Assembly: GCA_003488445.1 (NCBI GenBank)
Contig: DNLO01000030.1
Coordinates: 1-7,435 of the forward strand
Source: Lachnospiraceae bacterium
Lineage (GTDB): Bacteria; Bacillota; Clostridia; Lachnospirales; Lachnospiraceae
Length of the DNA stretch: 7,435 bases
Direction of reading: 5' to 3'
Shown one piece after another: positions 1 to 6,935 of the stretch; the first letter of the stretch is position 1; every line of letters starts with the position of its first letter. The notes below the pieces were generated by a model that saw only the letters and a list, made by a program, of their open reading frames with translations, searched no databases and was not told where the DNA came from. Position numbers and translations under genes: made by a program.

Positions 1-2339
1 AGCTCCCAGGCCATATCACCTCCGGTCACGAGATCGTCGCGCCCCACCACATAGATACCCGCACTGGACATGACGAAGAGCGTATCCTCATCCTTCACCC
101 AGATATCATAGTTGTTGAAATAGGGGAATCCGTCCAGCATACGTACCTCACCGTCAGGCTCCAGATAGCACAGGCCGTTGCTGGTGACTATGAACACTCC
201 CTCGGACTTCGGATCCTTTATGGTACGGAGTATCACACCGCTGCTGAGACCGTCGTCCCGGGTGATCATATGGACCACCTCTCCGTCCTTAAGCACCGCG
301 ATACCGTCGCCGTCCGTACCTGCGAGTATCGTCCCGTCGCTCTGCTGCGTGATGGTAAGAATCATCGAGTTTATGAGACCGTCTTTGTTGCTGATCGTAT
401 TTGTGATCCTGTGATCCTTAATATAGCTGATGCCTGTATCCCCTGCCGCGAGTATCGTCCCGTCCGAAAGACCCGTCACTATCCTCGCACGGTTTCCGAA
501 GCTTCCGTTGTCGGCATTATAGCTCCAGCTCTCCCCGTCAGGCGCGTATTCCATCAGACCGTTTCCGTAGGTACATACCCACAGGTGGTCGCTTCCGTCC
601 ACATACATGCAGCGGATGCGCTTGCCTTCAAGCTCTTCTGTCAGCTCATTCTCTATCTGGTTGCGGCATGCCCCGTCCACCACATCCAATCCTTTGTCGG
701 TCCCGATATAGTAGCAGTCCTTCCATGCGACTATTGCGTTGACCACACGACGCTCCATGCCGATGGAGCCGTATACATCCTTGAAGGGAGACTTGGCGAG
801 CCTCAGCAGACCCAGTCTGGATGAGGTGAACCAGAGATTTCCCTGATAATCAAAGAGCATGTTGTCGATGGAGTTGTTGAAATCATTGGTATTAAGCCTG
901 TGATAGCCTCCCCTGTCGATATAGGAGACCCCGCTGTCCGTCGATATGAAGAGCGTCCCGTCGTTCAGATAATTCAGATTGTTGATGGAGTTCACGTCAC
1001 GGCAGCTTATGACGTTCTTCTGCTTCAGACCATCCCCTGATACATCAAAGCAGAATATATGGTTGGTGGATGACCCTACCATCAGAGTGCCGTCCGGTGC
1101 GAAATCACAGCAGTTGTACAGCTCATGCTCGTCGGGCAGCTGCAGCGAATCCTGGATGACTCCTCCTTTCAGGAGAAACAGTCTGCCGCCGGAGGAAACA
1201 GCCGCCACGTGACCGTCCTGGTCCGCGGTGATACTGTCCGCATAGTTTATCTCATCCAGTGTATTGGAAGCTTTCAGTCCGTTGTTCATCTCCAGGATCT
1301 GCATGCTTCCTGTGGTGCCCACATAGTAGCATCCGTCTGAAGCCTGGGTGATGCAGCGCACGGAATTGGACGGAAGCCCGCTCGACTGATCCAGCACGTT
1401 CACCACCTTCTCCCGGATCACTATGGAGAGACCGTTGTCGTTGGTCCCTATCCACATGCGGCCTTCTTCGTCCACGAAGAGACAGTTCACATTTTTGACG
1501 GATTCATATTCATCTATCCAGTGGAACTCGCGCCCGTTGTATCTGTACAGTCCGGCATATGTGCCGATCCACAGCACACCGTCATTGGTCTGGGCGATAT
1601 CATTGGCCTCACCGCAGGGAAGTCCGTTGTTGCTGCTGTATACGTTCTGGACATAGTCATTATAGTCCGTCTCATACGTAGCCGGCATCTCCGATGCGAG
1701 AGCGTTACCGGCAACTGACAATGCCATCCCTGCCGACAGGAGTATGAGCGCAGCTGCCTTCCCCATACCGGTTTGAGGCGTATCGTCGCCTTCCAGCTCC
1801 TTTTTGCGTTTTCGTATCTGTATCACCAGATACACACCCGTAATGGTCAGCACTTTATCTGCGAACTCGATGGCAAGCTGCCCCATCACGGCACAAAGGA
1901 ACATGGGCCATCCCTTATCCAGAAGATAGTCTATGACCCCGTCTCCCCATTTATTGCCGGTATACCCCCCGGCCACGATCAGGTTCACCGTCACGGACAC
2001 CACAAGGGCCGAGACTACCGCAAGGGATGCCGTCTTCATAAAGCCGTAGAAACGGTCGAGCCATCTCCTTCGTGCCGCAATGCCTATGATGATACCCAAT
2101 GTGATACTTGTGATGGAATATGCCGCAGAGATGCGGCTTATCATACAGTATGCCAGATTGCCGGAGACACCTACCAGTGCACCGCACACCGGCCCTGCTA
2201 TATACGCACACAGTGCCGTCCCGAAGGAGTCGAACCAGAGAGGCAGATCCAGCCATACCGCAATGAACTTTCCTCCCATGTTCAGGCACACGCACAGCGC
2301 AACAAATAAAACGATCTTCCAGGTTTTCCATTCTTTCAT
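1..2339 (-). CDS. Large membrane sensor: ECF-S-like membrane domain fused to a Reg_prop beta-propeller (C-terminus outside window)
   Basis: The frame is open from ATG 2339 to the window edge, giving 779 residues and no stop. Residues 1-176 hold about six membrane helices (near 9-29, 36-48, 49-67, 72-90, 103-124, 145-176) with a GGKF motif at 22-25 and a LPLWFDSFGT segment at 32-41, resembling ECF-transporter S components. Charged RRRW (90-93) and RKRKK (176-180) fit cytoplasmic ends with N-in topology. A seventh helix (about 194-214) ends in ALA-SE and leads outward. Residues 238-779 are about 13 Reg_prop blades of about 40 residues, such as DGVLWIGTYAGLYRYNG (253-269) and EEGRMWIGTNDNGL (291-304). 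Propellers of this type with a Y_Y_Y domain are the ligand-binding half of membrane sensors, well known from Bacteroides hybrid two-component systems. The output domain is not visible, so kinase, diguanylate cyclase or other signalling output are all possible. The ATG has AGGGGG eight bases upstream and a strong promoter. The propeller call is secure; the S-component call is from resemblance only. Confidence 0.88.
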   Translation of the reverse strand, partial: MKEWKTWKIVLFVALCVCLNMGGKFIAVWLDLPLWFDSFGTALCAYIAGPVCGALVGVSGNLAYCMISRISAAYSITSITLGIIIGIAARRRWLDRFYGFMKTASLAVVSALVVSVTVNLIVAGGYTGNKWGDGVIDYLLDKGWPMFLCAVMGQLAIEFADKVLTITGVYLVIQIRKRKKELEGDDTPQTGMGKAAALILLSAGMALSVAGNALASEMPATYETDYNDYVQNVYSSNNGLPCGEANDIAQTNDGVLWIGTYAGLYRYNGREFHWIDEYESVKNVNCLFVDEEGRMWIGTNDNGLSIVIREKVVNVLDQSSGLPSNSVRCITQASDGCYYVGTTGSMQILEMNNGLKASNTLDEINYADSITADQDGHVAAVSSGGRLFLLKGGVIQDSLQLPDEHELYNCCDFAPDGTLMVGSSTNHIFCFDVSGDGLKQKNVISCRDVNSINNLNYLNDGTLFISTDSGVSYIDRGGYHRLNTNDFNNSIDNMLFDYQGNLWFTSSRLGLLRLAKSPFKDVYGSIGMERRVVNAIVAWKDCYYIGTDKGLDVVDGACRNQIENELTEELEGKRIRCMYVDGSDHLWVCTYGNGLMEYAPDGESWSYNADNGSFGNRARIVTGLSDGTILAAGDTGISYIKDHRITNTISNKDGLINSMILTITQQSDGTILAGTDGDGIAVLKDGEVVHMITRDDGLSSGVILRTIKDPKSEGVFIVTSNGLCYLEPDGEVRMLDGFPYFNNYDIWVKDEDTLFVMSSAGIYVVGRDDLVTGGDMAWE
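322..464. repeat. 17-bp direct repeat marking two neighbouring propeller blades
   Basis: The same 17 bases (beginning GCGAGTATCGTC on the plus strand) occur at 322-338 and 448-464, exactly 126 bases, or 42 codons, apart. Both copies encode DGTILA in the sensor, in blades about 10 and 11. The period equals one blade, so this is a coding repeat left by blade duplication or kept by similar codon choice, not a mobile or regulatory repeat. Confidence 0.6.
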
Positions 2340-2347
2340 CCGCTTAT

Positions 2348-2353
2348 CCCCCT
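2348..2353 (-). promoter_or_regulatory. Ribosome binding site of the sensor gene
   Basis: On the minus strand AGGGGG lies eight bases before ATG 2339. This decides the start: an ATG at 2331 in another frame opens a 126-codon shadow without a comparable site and would not give the membrane domain. Confidence 0.7.
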
Positions 2354-2369
2354 GCAACCCGCTTGAATA

Positions 2370-2398
2370 ATTATAGCAAGGGGGTGATAGCATGTAAA
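2370..2398 (-). promoter_or_regulatory. Sigma-A-type promoter with extended -10, driving the sensor gene
   Basis: On the minus strand the -35 box TTTACA (2398-2393, five of six consensus bases) is separated by exactly 17 bases from a perfect TATAAT (2375-2370), which is preceded by TG one base upstream (2378-2377), making an extended -10. Transcription should begin near 2361-2364, leaving a leader of about 22-25 bases with the ribosome binding site. This is the best promoter in the window. It indicates that the sensor can be transcribed independently of the exporter genes upstream, probably at a fair basal level. Confidence 0.8.
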
Positions 2399-2423
2399 AC
2401 AGAATAAAACGGATGTCCGGTCT

Positions 2424-4745
2424 TTACTCCTGTCCTTTGAGCGCATCCACCATATCTACTGTCTTCACCTTCCTTGAGAGAAGCCTGTTCACCGTCATGG
2501 AGAGGGCATAGGTACCTGCCACGGTATAAAGAAAGCTCTGCGGTGAATAGGTGGCTATATAGTCCATTGATTCGGGCATGGAAGCAAAGAGCGCGGTGAC
2601 GAGAAACATTCCCGCCGGAATCCCGAAAACTATACCCGCTCCGGTGATCCAGATATTCTGCATCTGCAGTATTCCCCTTATCTTCCCCGTGGTGAAGCCC
2701 AGCACCTTCAATGTGGCCATCTCACGGTTCTTCTCCACCAGAGAGAGCACACCCAGGTTGTAAAGCACCACTATGCCCAGTATGGCAGCTGCCGCCACCA
2801 GGATATATATCATCGTGTACATCATCTCCTTCATGGAGTCGAAAGCTTCCAGCATTTCCGTCTTACCCTGTACACCCGTTATGTGATCGTCATCATCCAA
2901 ATAATTGCCCGGATCCACATTGGTACATATACAGTCGGGCCGGAAGTCGTATTCCATATCCTCAAAGAGCCTGCGGGTCATGGCTATCCCCTGTGAGGTG
3001 GGATGTCTGTATATCCCTGCCACCCTGTCCATCCGCCACTTATCATCTCCCACGATATGCCATCTGAACATATCACCTTCGCGAAGCCCCAGTGTCCTGG
3101 CCATCTTGTATGTCATGGCTACCCCTTCGGGGTTGAGCCTCGTGTGCTTCAGATGTTCATCCTCGAAATGAATATAGTTGCCCACGTCATATACGGTAAG
3201 AGTCCCGGATTTCTTTATTCCTCCCACCTCGAACTCCAGTGCACCGTTCTGTATCATCTGACCGCTGTATTTCTTCGCATACTCCTGCGTGACGGGATAC
3301 GCTGTGCCGGGCTCCATGATTATCTGGTATCCCGACGTATTGAGCTCACCGTAAAGCCAGGATGTGATGAAGTTCATGGTATCCAGGCAGGCGAAGGCTC
3401 CGAAGAGCAGCATGGAGCAGCCGAGGACTCCCACCATGCCCATTGCCGATCTCACTTTGTTCCTCAGTATGTCTCTGATGTTCCACTGGGTGGAAAAATC
3501 CAGTTTGAGCCACAGCCTGCTCTTTTCCAGTGCGGAATGCTTCAGCTTCTTCGGAGAGGCGGGCCGCAGTGTCTCTGCCGGCGCAGGCGCCAGCTCCTTC
3601 CTGCAGGAGATGAAGCTGACAAGAGTGGATACAGCCACCGAAACCATGATCCCCGCAAAGGACTTTACCGAGAAGGCCTTGGACATATTGGGCACCAGAT
3701 ATGCATCCGTCTGCATGCTGATGATCAGCTCGGCGATGGTGCAGTACCCGAGGACGGCACCTGCGATGCCTCCTGCAAGGCTTAAAAAGAAGCTGTAGGA
3801 TGCGTAGTGTATGGTGATCGTCCTTTTGGTAAAGCCCAGAGCCTTCAGGGTTCCTATCTGTACCCTCTGTCTGGAGGTCATCCTGGTCATGGTCGTGATG
3901 ATACCCAGGATGGATATCAGGAGGAAGACTACCGGAAAAAGATATGTCATTGAGGCATGCTGCTCTATCTCGGAATGAAATGTCTGGTAGCTGAGATCGG
4001 CATCCTTGTCTGTCGTCACCACCTTGTCGGAGTCCAGCACAAGGCTCACTTCGTCTCCTATGCGCTGCCCCAGCTTTTTCTCATCATCCGATATCCCTCC
4101 GGTATTATCTATCCCGTCCACATCGGCCGTGATCAGATTGTATGTGAGTTCTCCGGATATGGGGTATTCCGAGCTGTCCATGTAGCAGAAGCCGTACTGT
4201 CCGTAATCCGGCATCATTGTTGCCGCATCGGGAAGGAAATACACGTATTCCGGACTGTAGAAGGTGCCCCGTATCACTTCGTCGAACTCTCTGCCTTCCA
4301 GCTTCAGTCTGATCTTGTCCCCCACATTCAGATGCTGCACCTTTGCCAGCATGCAGTCTATCCATACTCCGCTCTCTCCGGGTGCGTAATCTTCTCCGTC
4401 CACTATGACCAGACGTGATATCCCGTTGGAGTCTATGAAGTTCATCTGCATGTCGAGCTCACTGTCCAAAAGCACCTTGCCGTCCTCACGGCAGCGTTTC
4501 TCTGCCATGACCACGCCGGGTATGGAAAGGATCGCTTTCAGATCGTCATCCCTGAAGGCTTTGCCCTGTATCCACAGGTCGCACAGATCCGTCTCCTCGT
4601 AGTACTGCTCCTCGTAGTACCTCATGCCGTTCGCTTCCGAGTCCAGTCCCACGAAGACATACATGCTGAGCAGTGACATCAGGAATATGGACAGGAACTG
4701 CACCTTGCTGCGCAGCAGATCCCTTGCCATCTTGCGAAGCAGCAT
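2424..4745 (-). CDS. ABC exporter permease with two FtsX/MacB-type repeats
   Basis: This 773-residue membrane protein is the channel part of the exporter encoded with the two genes upstream. It contains two copies of the FtsX/MacB unit. Each has one helix (about 17-34 and 433-453), a large extracytoplasmic domain (about 35-266 and 455-642), then three helices (about 267-287, 312-340, 361-381; and 643-666, 694-720, 736-755). The conserved cytoplasmic motif after the second helix of each half is visible as IGTLKALGF (297-305) and MATLKVLGF (676-684), and the C-terminus DALKG is typical of the family. MacB and LolC/E have one such unit and dimerise; here both are in one chain, so a single permease may suffice. 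The ATG overlaps the ATPase stop by one base (TAATG), with GAGGTG eight bases upstream, so translation is probably coupled. The substrate cannot be read; peptides, lipids, antimicrobials or lipoprotein-like cargo are possible. Confidence 0.93.
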   Translation of the reverse strand: MLLRKMARDLLRSKVQFLSIFLMSLLSMYVFVGLDSEANGMRYYEEQYYEETDLCDLWIQGKAFRDDDLKAILSIPGVVMAEKRCREDGKVLLDSELDMQMNFIDSNGISRLVIVDGEDYAPGESGVWIDCMLAKVQHLNVGDKIRLKLEGREFDEVIRGTFYSPEYVYFLPDAATMMPDYGQYGFCYMDSSEYPISGELTYNLITADVDGIDNTGGISDDEKKLGQRIGDEVSLVLDSDKVVTTDKDADLSYQTFHSEIEQHASMTYLFPVVFLLISILGIITTMTRMTSRQRVQIGTLKALGFTKRTITIHYASYSFFLSLAGGIAGAVLGYCTIAELIISMQTDAYLVPNMSKAFSVKSFAGIMVSVAVSTLVSFISCRKELAPAPAETLRPASPKKLKHSALEKSRLWLKLDFSTQWNIRDILRNKVRSAMGMVGVLGCSMLLFGAFACLDTMNFITSWLYGELNTSGYQIIMEPGTAYPVTQEYAKKYSGQMIQNGALEFEVGGIKKSGTLTVYDVGNYIHFEDEHLKHTRLNPEGVAMTYKMARTLGLREGDMFRWHIVGDDKWRMDRVAGIYRHPTSQGIAMTRRLFEDMEYDFRPDCICTNVDPGNYLDDDDHITGVQGKTEMLEAFDSMKEMMYTMIYILVAAAAILGIVVLYNLGVLSLVEKNREMATLKVLGFTTGKIRGILQMQNIWITGAGIVFGIPAGMFLVTALFASMPESMDYIATYSPQSFLYTVAGTYALSMTVNRLLSRKVKTVDMVDALKGQE
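4593..4620. repeat. Short tandem repeat in the permease gene (13-bp unit, 15-bp period)
   Basis: The plus-strand unit CTCCTCGTAGTAC occurs at 4593-4605 and 4608-4620. It encodes YYEE-Q-YYEE at permease residues 43-51, just outside the first membrane helix. The unit is in frame (period of five codons), so copy changes would lengthen or shorten an acidic, tyrosine-rich collar without breaking the gene. Strand slippage is a plausible origin. Confidence 0.7.
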
Positions 4746-5494
4746 TACCAGTTCACCTCTTCCGCATCCTTGGGCGAGTCGTTGGTCTCCACCGACTGCA
4801 CCGTGCCGTTCTTAACCCTTATCACCCTGTCGGCGATATCCGCGAAAAAGCTGTTGTGGGTCACCATCACCACCGTATGTCCGTTTTCGCTGCTCTCCTT
4901 CTGCAAAAGCTTCAGTACCTCTTTGCCTGTACCGGTATCCAGCGCTCCGGTAGGCTCATCGCAGAGCAAAAGCCTCGGGTTCTTGGCCAGTGCTCTCGCT
5001 ATGGATGTCCTCTGCTGCTCTCCGCCGGACATCTGTGAGGGGAACTGATGCATATGATCGGCCAGTCCCACCGATGCCAGACATCCGGCCGGATCCAGCA
5101 CCTGTACTCCGCTGTTCTCCTGCTCCCATATGCTCTTTTTCTTCACGTTGTTTCTTACATCCTTCATCAAAGCCACGTTTTCGTATGCGGTAAGTGTGGG
5201 TATCAGGTTGTAGAACTGAAATACCACGCCCACGTTCCAGGCTCTGTAGGCCGTCAGATCATCGTCTTTGAACCCTGCTATATCATGTCCGTCAAAGATG
5301 ATCTCTCCTCCTGTGGGAGAGTCCATACCGCCCAGAAGATTCAGGAGAGTCGACTTGCCTGCTCCCGAAGGTCCCAGTATCACTACCATCTCTCCCTTGT
5401 ATATCTGCAGATCCACATCCTTCAGTGCATAGAAGGTATGCTCTCCGAGTATGTATTTTTTCTCTACCTTTCTGAACTCAATGAACGGATCCAA
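4745..5494 (-). CDS. ABC exporter ATPase, LolD/MacB family
   Basis: This 249-residue cytoplasmic ATPase powers the exporter. All hallmarks are present in order: Walker A GPSGAGKST (41-49), Q-loop glutamine in VFQFYNLIP (Q93), signature MSGGEQQR (155-162), Walker B and D-loop LLLCDEPTGALD (175-186) and H-loop His213. The FYNLIP after the Q-loop and the EPTGALD are characteristic of the LolD/MacB/FtsE group that pairs with FtsX-type permeases. The stretch between Q-loop and signature (about 110-140) seems some ten residues longer than in MacB and has a KKKSIWEQEN segment. The start is TTG at 5494, inside the last 17 bases of the adaptor gene, chosen because AGGAGAGAAGG lies upstream at good spacing and the protein then begins with the usual strand IEFRKVEKKY. 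The signature starts with Met instead of Leu, a common variant. Confidence 0.95.
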   Translation of the reverse strand: MDPFIEFRKVEKKYILGEHTFYALKDVDLQIYKGEMVVILGPSGAGKSTLLNLLGGMDSPTGGEIIFDGHDIAGFKDDDLTAYRAWNVGVVFQFYNLIPTLTAYENVALMKDVRNNVKKKSIWEQENSGVQVLDPAGCLASVGLADHMHQFPSQMSGGEQQRTSIARALAKNPRLLLCDEPTGALDTGTGKEVLKLLQKESSENGHTVVMVTHNSFFADIADRVIRVKNGTVQSVETNDSPKDAEEVNW

Positions 5495-6935
5495 CTGCCT
5501 TCTCTCCTATCTGGTCGTCTGTAACCGCATCCGTGATGACGACATCGTTCTCACTCAGACCTTCCTTCACTTCCGCGTATTCCGAGGTTCTGATCCCTGC
5601 GTTTATATATTTCTTTGCTATCACCCCGTCCTCTATGGCGTAGCAGTAGTCGCCCTCGTTGTCGGTGTAGAGTGCGCTGTAGGGCACAAGCAGCACGCCA
5701 TCCTCTTCATCGGTGTATATCGTGACGTCCGCCTCTATCCCCAGTATCAGTGCCTCGTCCGGCTCGTTGATACTGACCTCCACCGCCACCTTGTTCTTGT
5801 CGGAGTCATCCGATACAGCCACATGGTTGATGCGCGATACGGTGGCGTCGTACACCTTTCCTGCCACATCGGCTTCGGCTCTCTGTCCGATCTTTATCTT
5901 TCCGATATCATATTTGGAGATCATCAGCGTCACCTTGAGGTCATCTGTGTTCACCAGTCTGAAAAGAGGTGTCCCCTTTGTGACTATGCTTCCTTCCTTT
6001 ACCATGCACTCCGTCACCACTCCCGAACAGTCTGCCCTGACGCCCTCGGCCGCTTTAGCCAGCTCTATCTGGGCAGCCTCCTCCCTGCTTCGCAGCAGAT
6101 CTGTCTGCTTTTCCAGTGCTTCCTTCTGGCTCTTGTTCAGTATCCCCTCTTCATAGGCCCTCTTTTCCGTCTTCGCCTGAGTCCAGTTCCTGTTGATATC
6201 CTCCATCAGGTTGGCGGTATCGTTGAACCTGGCATATTCATCGGGTGTCATCTGTGAAGGAGGCAGACCTGCAAGCCCTTTATTGAGCCCTGCTATGTCC
6301 TCGTTCAGTTCATCGATATCACCCTGTATCTCTTTGCCTTTATCCCCGGTCTTTTCTGCCGCACTGAGCTTGTCGTATTCGGTCTTCTTCTCCGCTATGT
6401 CCTCGTTCTTCCCGGCTATACGCTTCTTCAGGCTGTCGGCCTCGCACTGTATGTTCCAGTTCTCCGTATACTGGCTCTCGTCCTGACTGTCTGCCGACTC
6501 TCTCTGCCATGCGTAAAGAATGGCGTAGGCATTGTCATCCGATGCCGCTTTGTTGTATTTCGATGAATACTCGTTGCTCTTGTCTATCTTTCCTTTTACG
6601 TCATCCTCGCTCTGCTCCCTGCTGATGGCCGCTTCGCTCACGCTCCGCTCGTAGTCGGAGATGTCGTAGGAGAGCAGCAGGTCTCCTCCCGTCACCCGGT
6701 CTCCGGCCTTGATGTCCAGCCTCTCTATGGGGGCTGTCACTCTGGCAAAGTAGGTGTATTCATCCTCACCGTCCACATTGCCGCTCTCCTCTATGCTCCC
6801 GGCTATGTTCCCTCTTGTAACATATGCCGCCTCATACTGCTTTCCTCCACCTTTTCCGAAGGCAGTCAGTGCGATGCATGCCGATATGGCCGCAACCGCC
6901 ACCGCGGCCGTTATTATCCTTTTTCTCCCTTTCAT
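5478..6935 (-). CDS. Membrane-fusion (HlyD/MacA/YknX-like) adaptor of the ABC exporter
   Basis: This 485-residue adaptor should sit outside the membrane and link to the permease. Its N-terminus has a KGRKR charged stretch and a hydrophobic helix (about 7-26). A lipobox-like ISAC ends at Cys20, so lipidation is possible, though hydrophobicity continues past the cysteine and an uncleaved anchor is equally likely. The two halves of a biotinyl-lipoyl-like barrel-sandwich are visible at about 61-91 (VTAPIERLDIKAGDRVTGG) and 299-328 (VRADCSGVVTECMVKEGSIV). Between them lie roughly 200 mostly charged helical residues (about 94-296), broken by prolines at 225-226. A beta-barrel (about 329-410) and a membrane-proximal domain (about 411-480, with LLVPYSALYTDNEGDYCYAI-type sequence) follow. 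It is first in a three-gene operon and overlaps the ATPase gene by 17 bases. AGAGGA precedes the ATG at short spacing (about three bases), which may mean moderate initiation. Confidence 0.92.
   Translation of the reverse strand: MKGRKRIITAAVAVAAISACIALTAFGKGGGKQYEAAYVTRGNIAGSIEESGNVDGEDEYTYFARVTAPIERLDIKAGDRVTGGDLLLSYDISDYERSVSEAAISREQSEDDVKGKIDKSNEYSSKYNKAASDDNAYAILYAWQRESADSQDESQYTENWNIQCEADSLKKRIAGKNEDIAEKKTEYDKLSAAEKTGDKGKEIQGDIDELNEDIAGLNKGLAGLPPSQMTPDEYARFNDTANLMEDINRNWTQAKTEKRAYEEGILNKSQKEALEKQTDLLRSREEAAQIELAKAAEGVRADCSGVVTECMVKEGSIVTKGTPLFRLVNTDDLKVTLMISKYDIGKIKIGQRAEADVAGKVYDATVSRINHVAVSDDSDKNKVAVEVSINEPDEALILGIEADVTIYTDEEDGVLLVPYSALYTDNEGDYCYAIEDGVIAKKYINAGIRTSEYAEVKEGLSENDVVITDAVTDDQIGEKAVGSVH
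5498..5508 (-). promoter_or_regulatory. Ribosome binding site for the TTG-started ATPase gene
   Basis: On the minus strand AGGAGAGAAGG lies inside the end of the adaptor coding sequence, with its AGGAG part nine bases before the TTG at 5494. It supports the unusual TTG start, since no ATG or GTG lies nearby in that frame before the first conserved strand. Confidence 0.65.

Larger units (their letters stand above)
2340..2423 (-). other. 84-base spacer between exporter permease and sensor gene
   Basis: This gap holds the sensor promoter and ribosome binding site. After the permease stop the minus strand shows a small inverted repeat, CGGA-CA-TCCG (2419-2410), followed by a T-rich stretch. Its two-base centre cannot form a normal hairpin loop, so no convincing terminator separates the exporter operon from the sensor, and some read-through into the sensor is plausible. 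Confidence 0.55.

Noticed and set aside
270..824. 184-codon open frame on the plus strand opposite the propeller
   Set aside because: It is explained by codon bias of the repetitive propeller gene on the other strand.
1773..2309. 178-codon plus-strand frame and a 126-codon minus-strand frame at 1951-2331
   Set aside because: Both overlap the membrane domain of the sensor, whose own frame is open for 779 codons with a good ribosome binding site and membrane pattern. The alternatives are rich in H, C and R and fit no fold.
2399..2423. Terminator after the permease gene
   Set aside because: The only inverted repeat has four-base arms and a two-base centre, which cannot form a stable hairpin despite the T-rich sequence after it.
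3003..3785. 260-codon open frame on the plus strand opposite the permease
   Set aside because: It is antisense to the permease with its FtsX motifs, and the product has no domain pattern.
5451..6257. 268-codon open frame on the plus strand opposite the adaptor gene
   Set aside because: It lies antisense to a clearly recognised gene, has no convincing ribosome binding site, and its product is a low-complexity cysteine-, histidine- and valine-rich string typical of a shadow frame.
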